In this document: piece by piece, positions 38,531 through 64,000 of the stretch
Layout: each line of letters begins with the position of its first letter
How positions within the stretch are numbered: the stretch's first letter is position 1
NCBI GenBank assembly: GCA_030770535.1
Contig: JASVEC010000009.1
Coordinates: 930,001-994,000, forward strand
DNA length: 64,000 nt
Direction of reading: 5' to 3'
Origin: Batkoa obscura
Lineage: Eukaryota > Entomophthoromycota > Entomophthoromycetes > Entomophthorales > Batkoaceae
Notes under the pieces: generated by a model
Told to the model about the DNA's origin: nothing
The model's database searches: none
Seen by the model: the letters and a program-made list of their open reading frames with translations, nothing else
Translations under genes and position numbers: made by a program

Positions 38531-39912
38531 AATTAACTATAGCATTCCTTTGTAATACTTATACTAAATAAAGTATTTTAATGGTCAGTTCTATTTACTT
38601 TTAAATTGAAATATAATATTAAGTTTGATACTTTTTATGATAGACTTATTTTATTTGTGAAGATAATTCTACGAATGGTAGATTATTATATGATACTATA
38701 TAAACTTTATGGTAAAACGTTATTAATATAAGATACTTTATTCAAAACAGTAAATCAGCTTTGAAATGCAAGTATGTCTATAAGTTTTTTTGGGATGGTA
38801 AAGAAATGCTATTTGGATTTTGCATCGCTTTTATCTTTTAATTTAAAAAATATCTGGCTAATAAAGTAAAGGTTAAATAAAGCTCCGCGCAAGCCAAATT
38901 ATCAAAATAATAGTTATGCAAAAGTAGTTACCTATCATTTGTTATCACCCTTTACTTAAACATGTTTTTAGGCTAATTAAAAAGGTATGCTATTAAAAAT
39001 TCAAAATCGCTACTTTAATTCATTTTTATTAGGCTAAATACATAAACAGGTATTTAGTATTGATATTATGATAGAAGTTATTTAGAATAGTTAAAGCTAA
39101 ATAATGTTTTTTTTATTTTTGACTTTTTAACTTTCAAAATATTATTGATTATAACAAAATTATTTAATAGAATGTTGGCAAATATCATGAACTTTTATTG
39201 TAAAAAGTTAATCGTATCATTTTTTAAATACATTTAACGATGTATATAAATAAATCTCTATAAATATATAAAAATGATAGAATATTTAGATTGCTATCTT
39301 AAAATAAAATATAATTCGTCTCTTTATTAAAGAGTTAGAAGCAACTAAAGCGAAAATTAATTCTTTATAATAAAATAATGTAGATTCTATTACGTTTGAA
39401 ATACTAACTAACGGAGCTAATTTATAAATTATTATATTTTTTCGTTTAATAACTAAACCAAATTAATTATTACTTTACTATATTAAAAGTTAAATTTTGT
39501 TTAACTTTATTAAAGCATTTGGTGGCAGATTTATTATTGAAAAGACATTCAATAATTTTACAAAACCTTTAAACAAGCTTTTCTCAAATAAATTGGAACT
39601 TGCAAACTATAAAGAAGCACCTCAATATCCCAAAATCCGCCCTATAATAATAGCCTAACAACTTTTAATCTATGAACAATCTCATCGCAAAATATACCAT
39701 ATATAACAAAACTCTAGCAAAACCTCAAGACCAATATTTCTAGATAGTCATTGGTTGCCCTCACTTCCCATAATTTTAATTGGTCCCAAGCTTAAGTTAT
39801 CCTGTCCCATTTATTCTTATGCAAAGTTGTAAAATTGAATTTTTTAAAAATTTGATAGTTCATTATCAATTTTTTAACTTTTTTATAGACAATAGAAAAT
39901 TAATAGTAAATC
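38531..39912. other. Intergenic region upstream of midasin
   Basis: About 1.4 kb of AT-rich sequence without a gene or recognised repeat. The last 250 bases before 39913 are less A/T-rich and probably carry the MDN1 promoter; no convincing TATA box is seen. Confidence 0.5.
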
Positions 39913-56076
<16,164 letters not shown>

Positions 56077-56167
56077 TAAATTATAGAGTTTTTTTTATAG
56101 TTTTGGAGTTCTTTTTATGTTTAGTTATTAATGTAGTTCTTATTAAGTTGGGTTTTTTTCAAGATAT

Positions 56168-56267
56168 AGGGGTGTTTTTTTTGGTTTTATTACTTTTTCC
56201 ATTTTTTAAGCGCTATTTAAGTGGAAAAACTGCTAGTAAAATTCTCAAACAAAAAAATACATCCCCA
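56168..56267 (-). mobile_element. Foldback MITE just 3' of midasin
   Basis: 100 bp, aggggtgt to catcccca, starting 91 bases after the MDN1 stop codon. It probably lies within or next to the MDN1 3' UTR. The string ttgggtttttttcaagata precedes it. Confidence 0.85.
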
Positions 56268-56503
56268 TATGAATAATAATACAATATTTTATTTAGTTAT
56301 TAATTTATATATGGTAAGATCCAGTTTTATTAAATAAAAACATTTGAAATAAACTGATTAATGATAAAAATCGATTTATTAAAATAGTTATTAAATAATA
56401 CTACAAACAAGTTAATATTTCAAATAGTTGAAAGAAATACTTGATTTTATTGATTAAAATACAACAATTTAATTTAACTTACATTATTAATTACATACCC
56501 TTA

Positions 56504-56998
56504 TTAAACTCCTCCAACCCCAACACTTAAATTAATCGATCCATCTGCTTCTTTACCTTTTATCCCACCACCTCCACCACCATCTACTTTAATTGCTTTA
56601 TTCACATCAATACCACCACCTCCACCTCCACCAATACCAACCGAATTGGATTTCTTACTACTTCCACCACCTCCACCTCCTCCAAAACTAATGAAATCTT
56701 TTAGTTGTGTCCCTAATCCAAATCCAGCTCCACTGCTTATTTCTTGGTTATTAAAAGTACTGCCACCTCCACCGCCAGCACCAGAGACAAGTTTATTGCC
56801 CAAACTTAAATCACTACCAAGACCGAAATCGGTAGTTAAACCATGGATAGTGGATTCTGGGATACAGGTGGGGCACATTGTAATTGATGAAGCGGATTTA
56901 AGATTCAGGATTGTTGGCCTGCTATTATTTATTGGAAACGAGTAGAATAAACTGAAATAGTTTAATATCATTAATAAAATAGGGAGGTTGAATGACAT
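56504..56998 (-). CDS. Secreted glycine-rich protein
   Basis: 164 residues with an N-terminal hydrophobic signal peptide (LPILLMILNYFSLFYS) followed by a short unique part containing a Cys pair (MCPTCIPEST) and then clusters of five to eight Gly separated by Lys/Ser/Asn-containing spacers. The protein is probably extracellular or cell-wall bound. No family recognised. The antisense strand is open as well because the Gly codons read as Pro (ccacctcc), but the signal peptide and the TATA-like tataccat region upstream at about 57045 on this strand favour the minus reading. It is the first of four small secreted-protein loci in the last 8 kb. Confidence 0.7.
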   Translation of the reverse strand: MSFNLPILLMILNYFSLFYSFPINNSRPTILNLKSASSITMCPTCIPESTIHGLTTDFGLGSDLSLGNKLVSGAGGGGGSTFNNQEISSGAGFGLGTQLKDFISFGGGGGGGSSKKSNSVGIGGGGGGGIDVNKAIKVDGGGGGGIKGKEADGSINLSVGVGGV

Positions 56999-57000
56999 TT

Positions 57001-57487
57001 GTATATATCTTTTTAAAATTGATTCAAGTTTACTTTGATAAGGTTATTTATACCATATTGGTCATTTGCTTGACGCTTGGAATCCATTTAATGAAATTGA
57101 AATTTCTAGGGGGTGTGTAGACTTGAGCTTGGTCATGATTTAATGTGCGATTTTAGGCTGAGTAAATAGTAGTATTATTTTTGTGAATAAATAAAGTGGG
57201 CTTTGGGTATAGTGAAGTTAGATATTTCTTAGGTCAAACATTATAGAACAAATTGATAAAAATGAGATTTAAAATAACGATTGATTGTTATTTTAATTGA
57301 TTAAAGTAGTTTAAATCTCTATCTCAACTAATCTAATATGAGCAAAAAATGACCATTTAGCAAAGTATAAAATAACATTTATCTAGGTAAGTTTTACTAG
57401 TTTATATAAAGTAGCGTACCACAATTCAAGTTCAAGTCAATTTATTGAAGAAATAAGAGCCGAATTTTAGTTTTAATAAATAACAAA
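57001..57487. other. Intergenic region upstream of the glycine-rich gene
   Basis: Contains the likely promoter of the minus-strand gene in its first 60 bases. Nothing else recognised. Confidence 0.45.
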
Positions 57488-57600
57488 TTAGTAAACATTA
57501 CTATATCCAATGTTACGAACAAGATGAATATCCACAACGGCGTCTACACGAACATTAGCATCCGTAAAAAATTTCGAAGATAACCATAGCAAGGATGTAA
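57488..57600 (-). pseudogene. Relic C-terminus of a DYG-repeat precursor paralogue
   Basis: On the minus strand this reads VDAVVDIHLVRNIGYSNVY then stop, against ATADIDLARNTGYGYAY then stop in the two 291-residue genes. The bases after the stop (ttatttattaaa) also match. No intact frame leads into it. Together with the signal-peptide gene at 58018-58218 on the same strand it marks the two ends of an ancient third copy. Confidence 0.6.
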
Positions 57601-58017
57601 ACTAATAATAATTTCCGTATTAAATGAAGCACATTCATAGCTTGCTTTAAAACCATTGAAGATCATTTGATTTTTTTTAAAACAATGCTATGAAGAGTGT
57701 AGTCTTTGAAGTTGATTTTGAGCTTTTTTATAAATTGGTGACATCAATTGGGACCAAAGATTATCAAAAAGAATATGGAAAGTAACGATTAAGTATATTT
57801 ATTTCAATTAGTTCCCAAAGAGATCATTCAATGTTTAAATTAATGATTGTTTATGGGTTAAGTTAAAGATACAAAACTTGTATTTTGGATGTCTAAGATT
57901 AATTGAAAATTTGAATTATAGTTTGAGTTTTATAGTGAATCATTCAGATTCAATTGTTTCATCAATTGTTTATTATAAAACTTTGGGATTTTTTTAGTGC
58001 CTAATATTACTATAAAT

Positions 58018-58218
58018 TCAAACACTACCTTGGACCATTACATTACCTGCTGTATTGATTAAATCTGATGGTATTAGATCCGGTTCGTTATTAGAGTTAG
58101 AATCCGACTTTATATCAACATTAAGATTGAAATTTGAAACACTTTCGCTATTGAATTCAAAAGCAGAAGGTGCTGCAAGAATGGTAGCAATAAAAGTAGT
58201 TAAGTAAATGAATTTCAT
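58018..58218 (-). CDS. Small secreted protein, 66 residues, paralogous signal peptide
   Basis: The first 18 residues (MKFIYLTTFIATILAAPS) differ at only two places from the signal peptide of the 291-residue precursors, but the mature part (48 residues, Asn/Ser/Asp-rich) is unrelated and lacks the Gly/Ala/Leu units and dibasic sites. The upstream region also keeps the family promoter layout (atcaaagg then atataaaa on the minus strand). It may be a functional short peptide or the front end of a decaying paralogue whose tail is at 57488-57600; I cannot decide from sequence. Confidence 0.55.
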   Translation of the reverse strand: MKFIYLTTFIATILAAPSAFEFNSESVSNFNLNVDIKSDSNSNNEPDLIPSDLINTAGNVMVQGSV

Positions 58219-58287
58219 TGTTAATTTTAAGAGTGTTAATTTCTGAATGTTGAAAATTGTATATTTAAAATTTTTAATTAAATATTT

Positions 58288-58312
58288 TACTCGCTTTTAT
58301 ATCCTTTGATGT
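58288..58312 (-). promoter_or_regulatory. Family-type promoter of the 66-residue gene
   Basis: On the minus strand acatcaaaggatataaaag, corresponding to atatcaaagggtataaaaa before the 291-residue genes. The shared block suggests common regulation. Confidence 0.5.
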
Positions 58313-58319
58313 TAAGCTT

Positions 58320-59255
58320 TTGAGTTTTATTATTTAGGTATTTAATGTAACATACCATTCACATTACTACAAGTTTTAAATTAATTGTTGATTATTCATT
58401 GAGTTTTAACAACAATAGATCATTTTAATTTTGTTAGTTTCATAAAAAAATAATTGTAATTTTAACTTCTTTATATAATTATAAATTGCTATTTTTTTAT
58501 GAAATATCAAAATTAAAATAATCTACTAATGTTGAAACTCAATAAGTAATGATTAATCGGGTTTTTGGTTAAAACTGGTTGACTAGCTATTAATTTGTAT
58601 AGTTTATTTCTTAAAAGTTAGCCTTGAGTGATTTATTAACTAAAATAAAACATTAAATGCTTAAGTTAATTAACTTTAAGGATTGCACCATTTAAACCAG
58701 CCCTGCTGGTAAGGAGGGATCAACTTTAGTGTTTTTCTACTCATAGTAAACCTAAAAAAGCAAAATAAGATCTATGCTTATTATATAAAATTGAGTAGAA
58801 ATGTTTTACAGAAATTCAATATTTCAAACGTATGTATGTGCTTTGATTTTTTTTGATAATTAATGGTTTAAGGAAATTTATTGTTTCTTTTCAAGATAAA
58901 ATTCATGTTTTTGATTTAAATATTTAATTTCACCAAATGTATTATTGAGTCCTTAAACCGATCAGTATTATTTTAATTAATATTAAATGAACCTAGGTTG
59001 TGCTAAGTTAATTTTCTTGGAACTTTCCTTTATATTTTTTATTAAAAAGACTTTAATTTTTTCTAAAGATGGTGTCTCTCTTTCTACAGTGAATTATTTT
59101 ATAAAAATATTTGTATTTTGAAATAAAGTTGCTATTTTTTAATGAAATTTTATATTGTATATTAAAAGTAATGAATAAACCATATATTTTACAAATAAAC
59201 TTAATTATAGAAAACGTAGTGAAAATTTATTGAAAGTTGAAATAAAAAACATATA
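58320..59255. other. Intergenic region
   Basis: No gene. A slightly G/C-richer patch near 58680-58750 has no recognisable function. Confidence 0.5.
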
Positions 59256-59352
59256 TGAATGTTTTTCGGTTTCATTTGTTTTTCTATTTTTTAAGCGGCG
59301 TTGAGTGGAAGAATCAGTAATAAGATTTTTATACAAAAAAAAGACACTCCCA
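59256..59352 (-). mobile_element. Diverged foldback MITE copy
   Basis: About 97 bp; tgaatgtttttcggtttcatt at left, acactccca at right, core ttttaagcggcgttgagtgg. More diverged than most copies in the window. Confidence 0.7.
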
Positions 59353-59627
59353 TATTGTTTTGTAAAAAGCACAGAATCAAAACAATTAAACTGTAGCATT
59401 CCATCTTAAAACATCCAAAATAGTGTTTGCAAGTACAGTTACCACAAATTATATTAAATATTTAGACAGCAGATAATATAGCCTTTTTGTAATAACATAA
59501 TAAAATTTAATGTTTAAATTTACATTTACACTAGTCGATAACCACAAATAAACAATTTATAAAATTGTAAGAAAATCAAACTGAAGGTACAATATTTAAA
59601 ATAAATAAATTTTTAATAAATAATAAA

Positions 59628-60503
59628 TTAGTAAGCATAACCATAGCCAGTGTTACGAGCAAGATCAATATCAGCAGTAGCAGCAGCAGCAGCACCAAGA
59701 TTTAATCCTGATCCATAACCGTTGTTATTTAATCCTAATCCAACTTTAGCAGCAGCAGCAGCATCAACATCAACTAATCCAGTATTTACTTTAGCACCTA
59801 ATCCTGCAACTAATCCTGCAGCTAATCTACTATTATATGACCCATAGTCTCTTCTATAGTATTTACGACTACCACCAGTGAGTCCTAAACCTAAACCAGT
59901 GCCAAGACCAACATTAACAATATGTCCAACATTTAAATCAGCACCAGCACCAACACCAGCATTAAATCTATCGTTGTTGATATTAGCAGCAGTAACAGCT
60001 CCAGCATTTAAGCCAACTAAGCTACCCACATTTAATCCAGCAGCGGCACCAGCAGCAACATTAGTACCAGTGTAAGAGTTAGAAGTTAAACCTAAACCAG
60101 CTCCTAATCCTGCAACAATGCCGGTGTTGGTTGGACCATATCCATAATCTCTTCTATAGTATTTACGACTACCACCAGTGAGTCCTAAACCTAAACCAGT
60201 GCCAAGACCAACATTAACAATATGTCCAACATTTAAATCAGCACCAGCACCAACACCAGCATTAAATCTATCGTTGTTGATATTAGCAGCAGTAACAGCT
60301 CCAGCATTTAAGCCAACTAAGCTACCCACATTTAATCCAGCAGCGGCACCAGCAGCAACATTAGTACCAGTGTAAGAGTTAGAAGTTAAACCTAAACCAG
60401 CTCCTAATCCTGCAACAATTCCAGTATTAGATGAGCCATATCCATAATCAGAAGGAGCAGCAAGGATTGAAGCAATAAAGGTAGTTAAGTGAATAAATTT
60501 CAT
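59628..60503 (-). CDS. Secreted DYG-repeat precursor, Kex2-type, copy 1
   Basis: 291 residues. Signal peptide MKFIHLTTFIASILAAPS (1-18), then three units: 19-118, 119-218 and 219-291. Each unit begins DYG, directly after the signal peptide or after RKYYRR, so Arg-Arg at 117-118 and 217-218 look like Kex2 processing sites. Units 1 and 2 differ by two residues; unit 3 is shorter, Ala-rich and distinct. Composition is Gly/Ala/Leu/Asn with motifs such as GLGAGLGL and no Cys. The layout matches Kex2-processed repeat proteins of fungi; structural or silk-like roles are an alternative. Function unknown. Identical to the plus-strand copy at 62462-63337. Confidence 0.85.
   Translation of the reverse strand: MKFIHLTTFIASILAAPSDYGYGSSNTGIVAGLGAGLGLTSNSYTGTNVAAGAAAGLNVGSLVGLNAGAVTAANINNDRFNAGVGAGADLNVGHIVNVGLGTGLGLGLTGGSRKYYRRDYGYGPTNTGIVAGLGAGLGLTSNSYTGTNVAAGAAAGLNVGSLVGLNAGAVTAANINNDRFNAGVGAGADLNVGHIVNVGLGTGLGLGLTGGSRKYYRRDYGSYNSRLAAGLVAGLGAKVNTGLVDVDAAAAAKVGLGLNNNGYGSGLNLGAAAAATADIDLARNTGYGYAY
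59833..60432 (-). repeat. Two 300-bp tandem coding repeats, copy 1
   Basis: Two 300-base units are identical except for a few bases at the start of each unit. They encode residues 19-118 and 119-218. Confidence 0.9.
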
Positions 60504-60601
60504 TATTGAATATTAAGAGTATTAATTTTATAGTATTAAGTATTAGTTTTTATAATTGATTTTTATAAATTATTATAATCTTTGAAGGTATGTTTTGAGT
60601 G

Positions 60602-60609
60602 TTTTTATA
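60602..60609 (-). promoter_or_regulatory. TATA box of precursor copy 1
   Basis: Minus-strand tataaaaa, about 100 bases before the start codon, inside the inverted-repeat arm and preceded by atcaaaggg. Confidence 0.6.
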
Positions 60610-60745
60610 CCCTTTGATATTGGGCTTTTTTCTAAAAGCGTTTAGTTACTCCTTAAATCCAATTTTTAGTATGCTTTGAGTTATGCTACCCATATCCCAG
60701 CTTTTTAGTTAAAACTGTGTGTGTAGCCATAGCATTAAAAGGATA

Positions 60746-60842
60746 TGGGATGCCTTTTTTTGTTTAACAATTTTACTAACAATTTTTCCACTCAAATAGT
60801 GCTTAAAAAATGGAAAAATGATGAAACCAAAAAACGCCCCCA
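60746..60842 (+). mobile_element. Foldback MITE in the loop of the inverted repeat
   Basis: About 97 bp, tgggatgc to cgccccca, TA-flanked. It lies 119 bases outside the left arm and has no counterpart at the right arm. Confidence 0.85.
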
Positions 60843-62337
60843 TATATTATAGATTAAATATATTCGATTTGGAGGGGTATATTAGATATAAGCCATATGT
60901 AACTATAGTGTGTGGTATTTGTATTAATAGTTGGTATACATTAAAATTATCACGAAAAACAGTATAGCTCAAATATAAAAAATAAGATACTTTAATAATT
61001 TAATAATTTAATAATTTAATAATAATAATTAGTAAATTTAAATTAACAAACAAAATATTAAAATAACATGTATGTGAAGTAAATATGCTTATTTGTTAGT
61101 AGTTTTTTGAATACTTTAAAAAATATACAATAGTATAAATACATGTGATAACACAAAAGTTAGCATATTTATAACTAAACAACTGAAATAAAAGTAAGGG
61201 ATGAAGATTTTATTTAATTCCTATATAAAACTAAACAATCAGGATTAAACAGCTAAAAATGGATGACTATATCAAAATTTTATATTCAAATTCTTGTTGT
61301 TTTAGCTGTTAATTTAATAATCGATTTCACTTAGCCCTATTAAATTAAATTTTACACACTTTTTATAGTCTCAAATCCAGATTTTCATAATTTTCTAAAT
61401 ATAATAAAATTTACCTTAATCTATGGTCTAGTCTCAAACATAAGTGCGATATATTATATTTATGCACACGCTTATCGTTAGTTTATTTTATAAATGATAT
61501 TCAATCAATTATATATAATTTAATTTACTATAAAAATATAGAGTGGAGGAACTATTTAATAATAATAAAATAACAAACTCAATATTTAATAAAATATCTA
61601 AAATTGCTTATCATCGTTTAAATTATTCTTTGAATTTATTAAATATATTTCTACCCTAATAATCTAAATTATTGATTGTCAACATTATATTTTTATCAGG
61701 CAATAAATATTTATCTAAAAGTATTAATTTTACAAATTATAATGTTTAAAATATTAAAATGCTTTTCACCCCTTTACTTCAAGATTAAAAACTTGTAATC
61801 ACACAGCTGCTTAAAACTATTTAAAAAAATTTTAAAATCTCATCTAACAAAACTCTTACTGATTCTGCATAATTATATAATGATTTTAGTTTAATTTATC
61901 TAGTGATAAAATATCTCAACTAATTTTATGTTGTTTATTGTGTTATGGGCCGAAGTAAAATATACCCTTCACAACAAAATATATATTAATACTCTTTTTA
62001 AATATTAATAATCAAAACAATACAAACAATTGAATGTCTCACAACCACAACTTGACTTTATAATTAATAGGGCCTCAATATTTGATTTAAAAAGCAAAAT
62101 TAGAATCGAAAACAATGTTTTTGACTAAATTTTCTCCACCCGATCAAAGCACCTCAATTCTAGAAAATAAAGTAGGGTGTTAAAAAAGCATAACATAATC
62201 AAAACTATAGAAAATAATAATTGTAGTTAACTAGTCTTAGCTAAAAAATCAAATTGATTAGCAATTGAATTGAAGATGGGGATAGCAAAGGCCCCTTAAA
62301 TGAAGCACTATACTAAATACTTAAAAAACTAGAACTT
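60843..62337. other. Spacer of the inverted repeat
   Basis: The loop between the arms is 1710 bases including the MITE. It has no gene. A short (TTTAATAA)-type tandem tract lies at 60991-61030. It contains the distal upstream regions of both divergent precursor genes, which are not similar to each other. Confidence 0.6.
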
Positions 62338-62355
62338 AAGCCCAATATCAAAGGG

Positions 62356-62363
62356 TATAAAAA
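62356..62363 (+). promoter_or_regulatory. TATA box of precursor copy 2
   Basis: tataaaaa preceded by atatcaaaggg, 99 bases before the ATG. The arm boundary at 62338 lies 18 bases upstream, so copies 1 and 2 share the core promoter but no upstream region. Confidence 0.65.
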
Positions 62364-62461
62364 CACTCAAAACATACCTTCAAAGATTATAATAATTTAT
62401 AAAAATCAATTATAAAAACTAATACTTAATACTATAAAATTAATACTCTTAATATTCAATA

Positions 62462-63337
62462 ATGAAATTTATTCACTTAACTACCTTTATTGCTTCAATC
62501 CTTGCTGCTCCTTCTGATTATGGATATGGCTCATCTAATACTGGAATTGTTGCAGGATTAGGAGCTGGTTTAGGTTTAACTTCTAACTCTTACACTGGTA
62601 CTAATGTTGCTGCTGGTGCCGCTGCTGGATTAAATGTGGGTAGCTTAGTTGGCTTAAATGCTGGAGCTGTTACTGCTGCTAATATCAACAACGATAGATT
62701 TAATGCTGGTGTTGGTGCTGGTGCTGATTTAAATGTTGGACATATTGTTAATGTTGGTCTTGGCACTGGTTTAGGTTTAGGACTCACTGGTGGTAGTCGT
62801 AAATACTATAGAAGAGATTATGGATATGGTCCAACCAACACCGGCATTGTTGCAGGATTAGGAGCTGGTTTAGGTTTAACTTCTAACTCTTACACTGGTA
62901 CTAATGTTGCTGCTGGTGCCGCTGCTGGATTAAATGTGGGTAGCTTAGTTGGCTTAAATGCTGGAGCTGTTACTGCTGCTAATATCAACAACGATAGATT
63001 TAATGCTGGTGTTGGTGCTGGTGCTGATTTAAATGTTGGACATATTGTTAATGTTGGTCTTGGCACTGGTTTAGGTTTAGGACTCACTGGTGGTAGTCGT
63101 AAATACTATAGAAGAGACTATGGGTCATATAATAGTAGATTAGCTGCAGGATTAGTTGCAGGATTAGGTGCTAAAGTAAATACTGGATTAGTTGATGTTG
63201 ATGCTGCTGCTGCTGCTAAAGTTGGATTAGGATTAAATAACAACGGTTATGGATCAGGATTAAATCTTGGTGCTGCTGCTGCTGCTACTGCTGATATTGA
63301 TCTTGCTCGTAACACTGGCTATGGTTATGCTTACTAA
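62462..63337 (+). CDS. Secreted DYG-repeat precursor, Kex2-type, copy 2
   Basis: Encodes the same 291-residue protein as copy 1, residue for residue: signal peptide, two 100-residue units ending SRKYYRR, and a C-terminal Ala-rich unit ending GYGYAY. Transcription runs away from copy 1, so the two are divergent across the 1.7-kb loop. Because the arm ends near the TATA box, any difference in expression would come from the unshared upstream DNA. No premature stop and no intron. Full identity implies a very recent duplication or continuing gene conversion between the arms. Confidence 0.85.
   Translation: MKFIHLTTFIASILAAPSDYGYGSSNTGIVAGLGAGLGLTSNSYTGTNVAAGAAAGLNVGSLVGLNAGAVTAANINNDRFNAGVGAGADLNVGHIVNVGLGTGLGLGLTGGSRKYYRRDYGYGPTNTGIVAGLGAGLGLTSNSYTGTNVAAGAAAGLNVGSLVGLNAGAVTAANINNDRFNAGVGAGADLNVGHIVNVGLGTGLGLGLTGGSRKYYRRDYGSYNSRLAAGLVAGLGAKVNTGLVDVDAAAAAKVGLGLNNNGYGSGLNLGAAAAATADIDLARNTGYGYAY
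62533..63132 (+). repeat. Two 300-bp tandem coding repeats, copy 2
   Basis: Same two 300-base units as in copy 1, in the opposite orientation, giving four copies of the unit in 3.3 kb. Confidence 0.9.
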
Positions 63338-63485
63338 TTTATTATTTATTAAAAATTTATTTATTTTAAATATTGTACCTTCAGTTTGATTTTCTTACAA
63401 TTTTATAAATTGTTTATTTGTGGTTATCGACTAGTGTAAATGTAAATTTAAACATTAAATTTTATTATGTTATTACAAAAAGGCT

Positions 63486-64000
63486 CTATTATCTATTGTC
63501 GTCTAGATGTGTGATTTTCTTTTGACAAGTTAATTTAATTACATTGTTTGTTTTTTACTGCTAAAATTTAGGATGATTGAATACCCCTGCTATATATTCG
63601 ATTAAGTAGTCATAAATAATATTTATATCACAACTGAGTAGTATGACCTACCTTTTTAGGCCTCTTATATTATGAGCCCAAACACCCAATAGCTGAAAAG
63701 GTAGAAACACTTGGTAGCTAAGGCTATAAATATAATGTGTATATATTTAACTAGTAACCGAATAATCCAAACAGAAAATTGTGCTCATGATCCACATTCC
63801 CGTTTTGATTTGAAGTAGCCTAAACCCAATCACTGGTATCTTTCAGGTAGCTTAACGTTTCAATTCGAAATATTAGTTTAGTATATTTTAATGTTTTGTT
63901 CCCTTTTCAATAATTTTTTGTTATTTATTAAGTGACTCGTGTAGTTTTGAGTAGCTATTAACAAATATGAATGAAATTAGCGTTGACGAAAGTAAATGAA
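63486..64000. other. Region beyond the right arm
   Basis: No gene, no MITE and no LTR fragment seen up to the window end. Confidence 0.5.

Larger units (their letters stand above)
59480..60627. repeat. Left arm of a 1148-bp inverted repeat
   Basis: Reads as the reverse complement of 62338-63485 with no difference that I could find by eye. It contains a whole gene, its 3' UTR and its core promoter. The boundary lies just beyond the TATA box on one side and within the region after the 3' UTR on the other. Confidence 0.9.
62338..63485. repeat. Right arm of the 1148-bp inverted repeat
   Basis: Mirror of 59480-60627 (paired positions add to 122965). After 63485 the similarity falls off quickly, with a short patch of partial matches. 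Confidence 0.9.

Noticed and set aside
56646-56945. Plus-strand Pro-rich frame of 99 residues
   Set aside because: Antisense to the secreted glycine-rich gene, which has a signal peptide and the better start.
59878-60375. Two identical 65-residue plus-strand frames (and two more on the minus strand at 62590-63087) that are Pro/Ala-rich
   Set aside because: They are antisense shadows of the repeated units of the 291-residue genes; they lack a signal peptide, a promoter and independent conservation.

Overview
The window is nuclear DNA of a strongly AT-rich fungus. The evidence is short GT-AG introns that keep phase, a Zn2Cys6 transcription factor, microsomal cytochrome P450 genes, and fungal-style orthologues of phosphoglucose isomerase, RIC8, a PPIL4/Cyp6 cyclophilin and midasin. 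Anaerobic gut fungi are unlikely because that group lacks P450s. I could not place the lineage further. Intron-rich genes (RIC8 8 exons, an unknown gene 14 exons, P450s 12 exons each) lie beside intronless ones (PGI, PPIL4, the Zn2Cys6 factor, midasin).

Layout. 1-9.9 kb is a compact housekeeping block: PGI1 (+), RIC8 (-), a 740-residue protein I do not recognise (+), and PPIL4/Cyp6 (-). 10-13 kb is a repeat island of solo LTRs and short foldback elements (MITEs). 14.3-26.3 kb holds two tandem P450 genes (+), a Zn2Cys6 regulator (-) and a third P450 (-). 28.8-33.6 kb is a nearly gene-free, very AT-rich graveyard of nested solo LTRs and MITEs with a short TTAGGG run. 35.8-37.7 kb holds a fourth, more divergent P450, followed by a possible gene remnant. 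39.9-56.1 kb is one 16-kb intronless midasin (MDN1) gene. 56.5-63.5 kb holds small secreted-protein genes: a glycine-rich one, a 66-residue one with a relic of a paralogue, and two identical 291-residue precursors in opposite orientation, each inside an arm of a 1148-bp inverted repeat.

How the genes fit together. RIC8 (G-alpha chaperone/exchange factor), PGI1 (glycolysis), PPIL4 (spliceosome-linked) and MDN1 (60S ribosome assembly) are unrelated core functions. The four P450s form one family with identical intron positions; two are patchwork copies that look gene-converted, and the Zn2Cys6 gene between them is a plausible but unproven local regulator. The most novel-looking system is the secreted Gly/Ala/Leu-rich family. 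Each precursor has a signal peptide and two near-identical 100-residue units, and every unit starts with Asp-Tyr-Gly directly after the signal peptide or after an Arg-Arg pair, as in Kex2-processed repeat proteins. The second striking feature is a roughly 100-bp TA-flanked MITE family with about 19 copies in 64 kb, both interrupted by LTRs and inserted into older LTRs.
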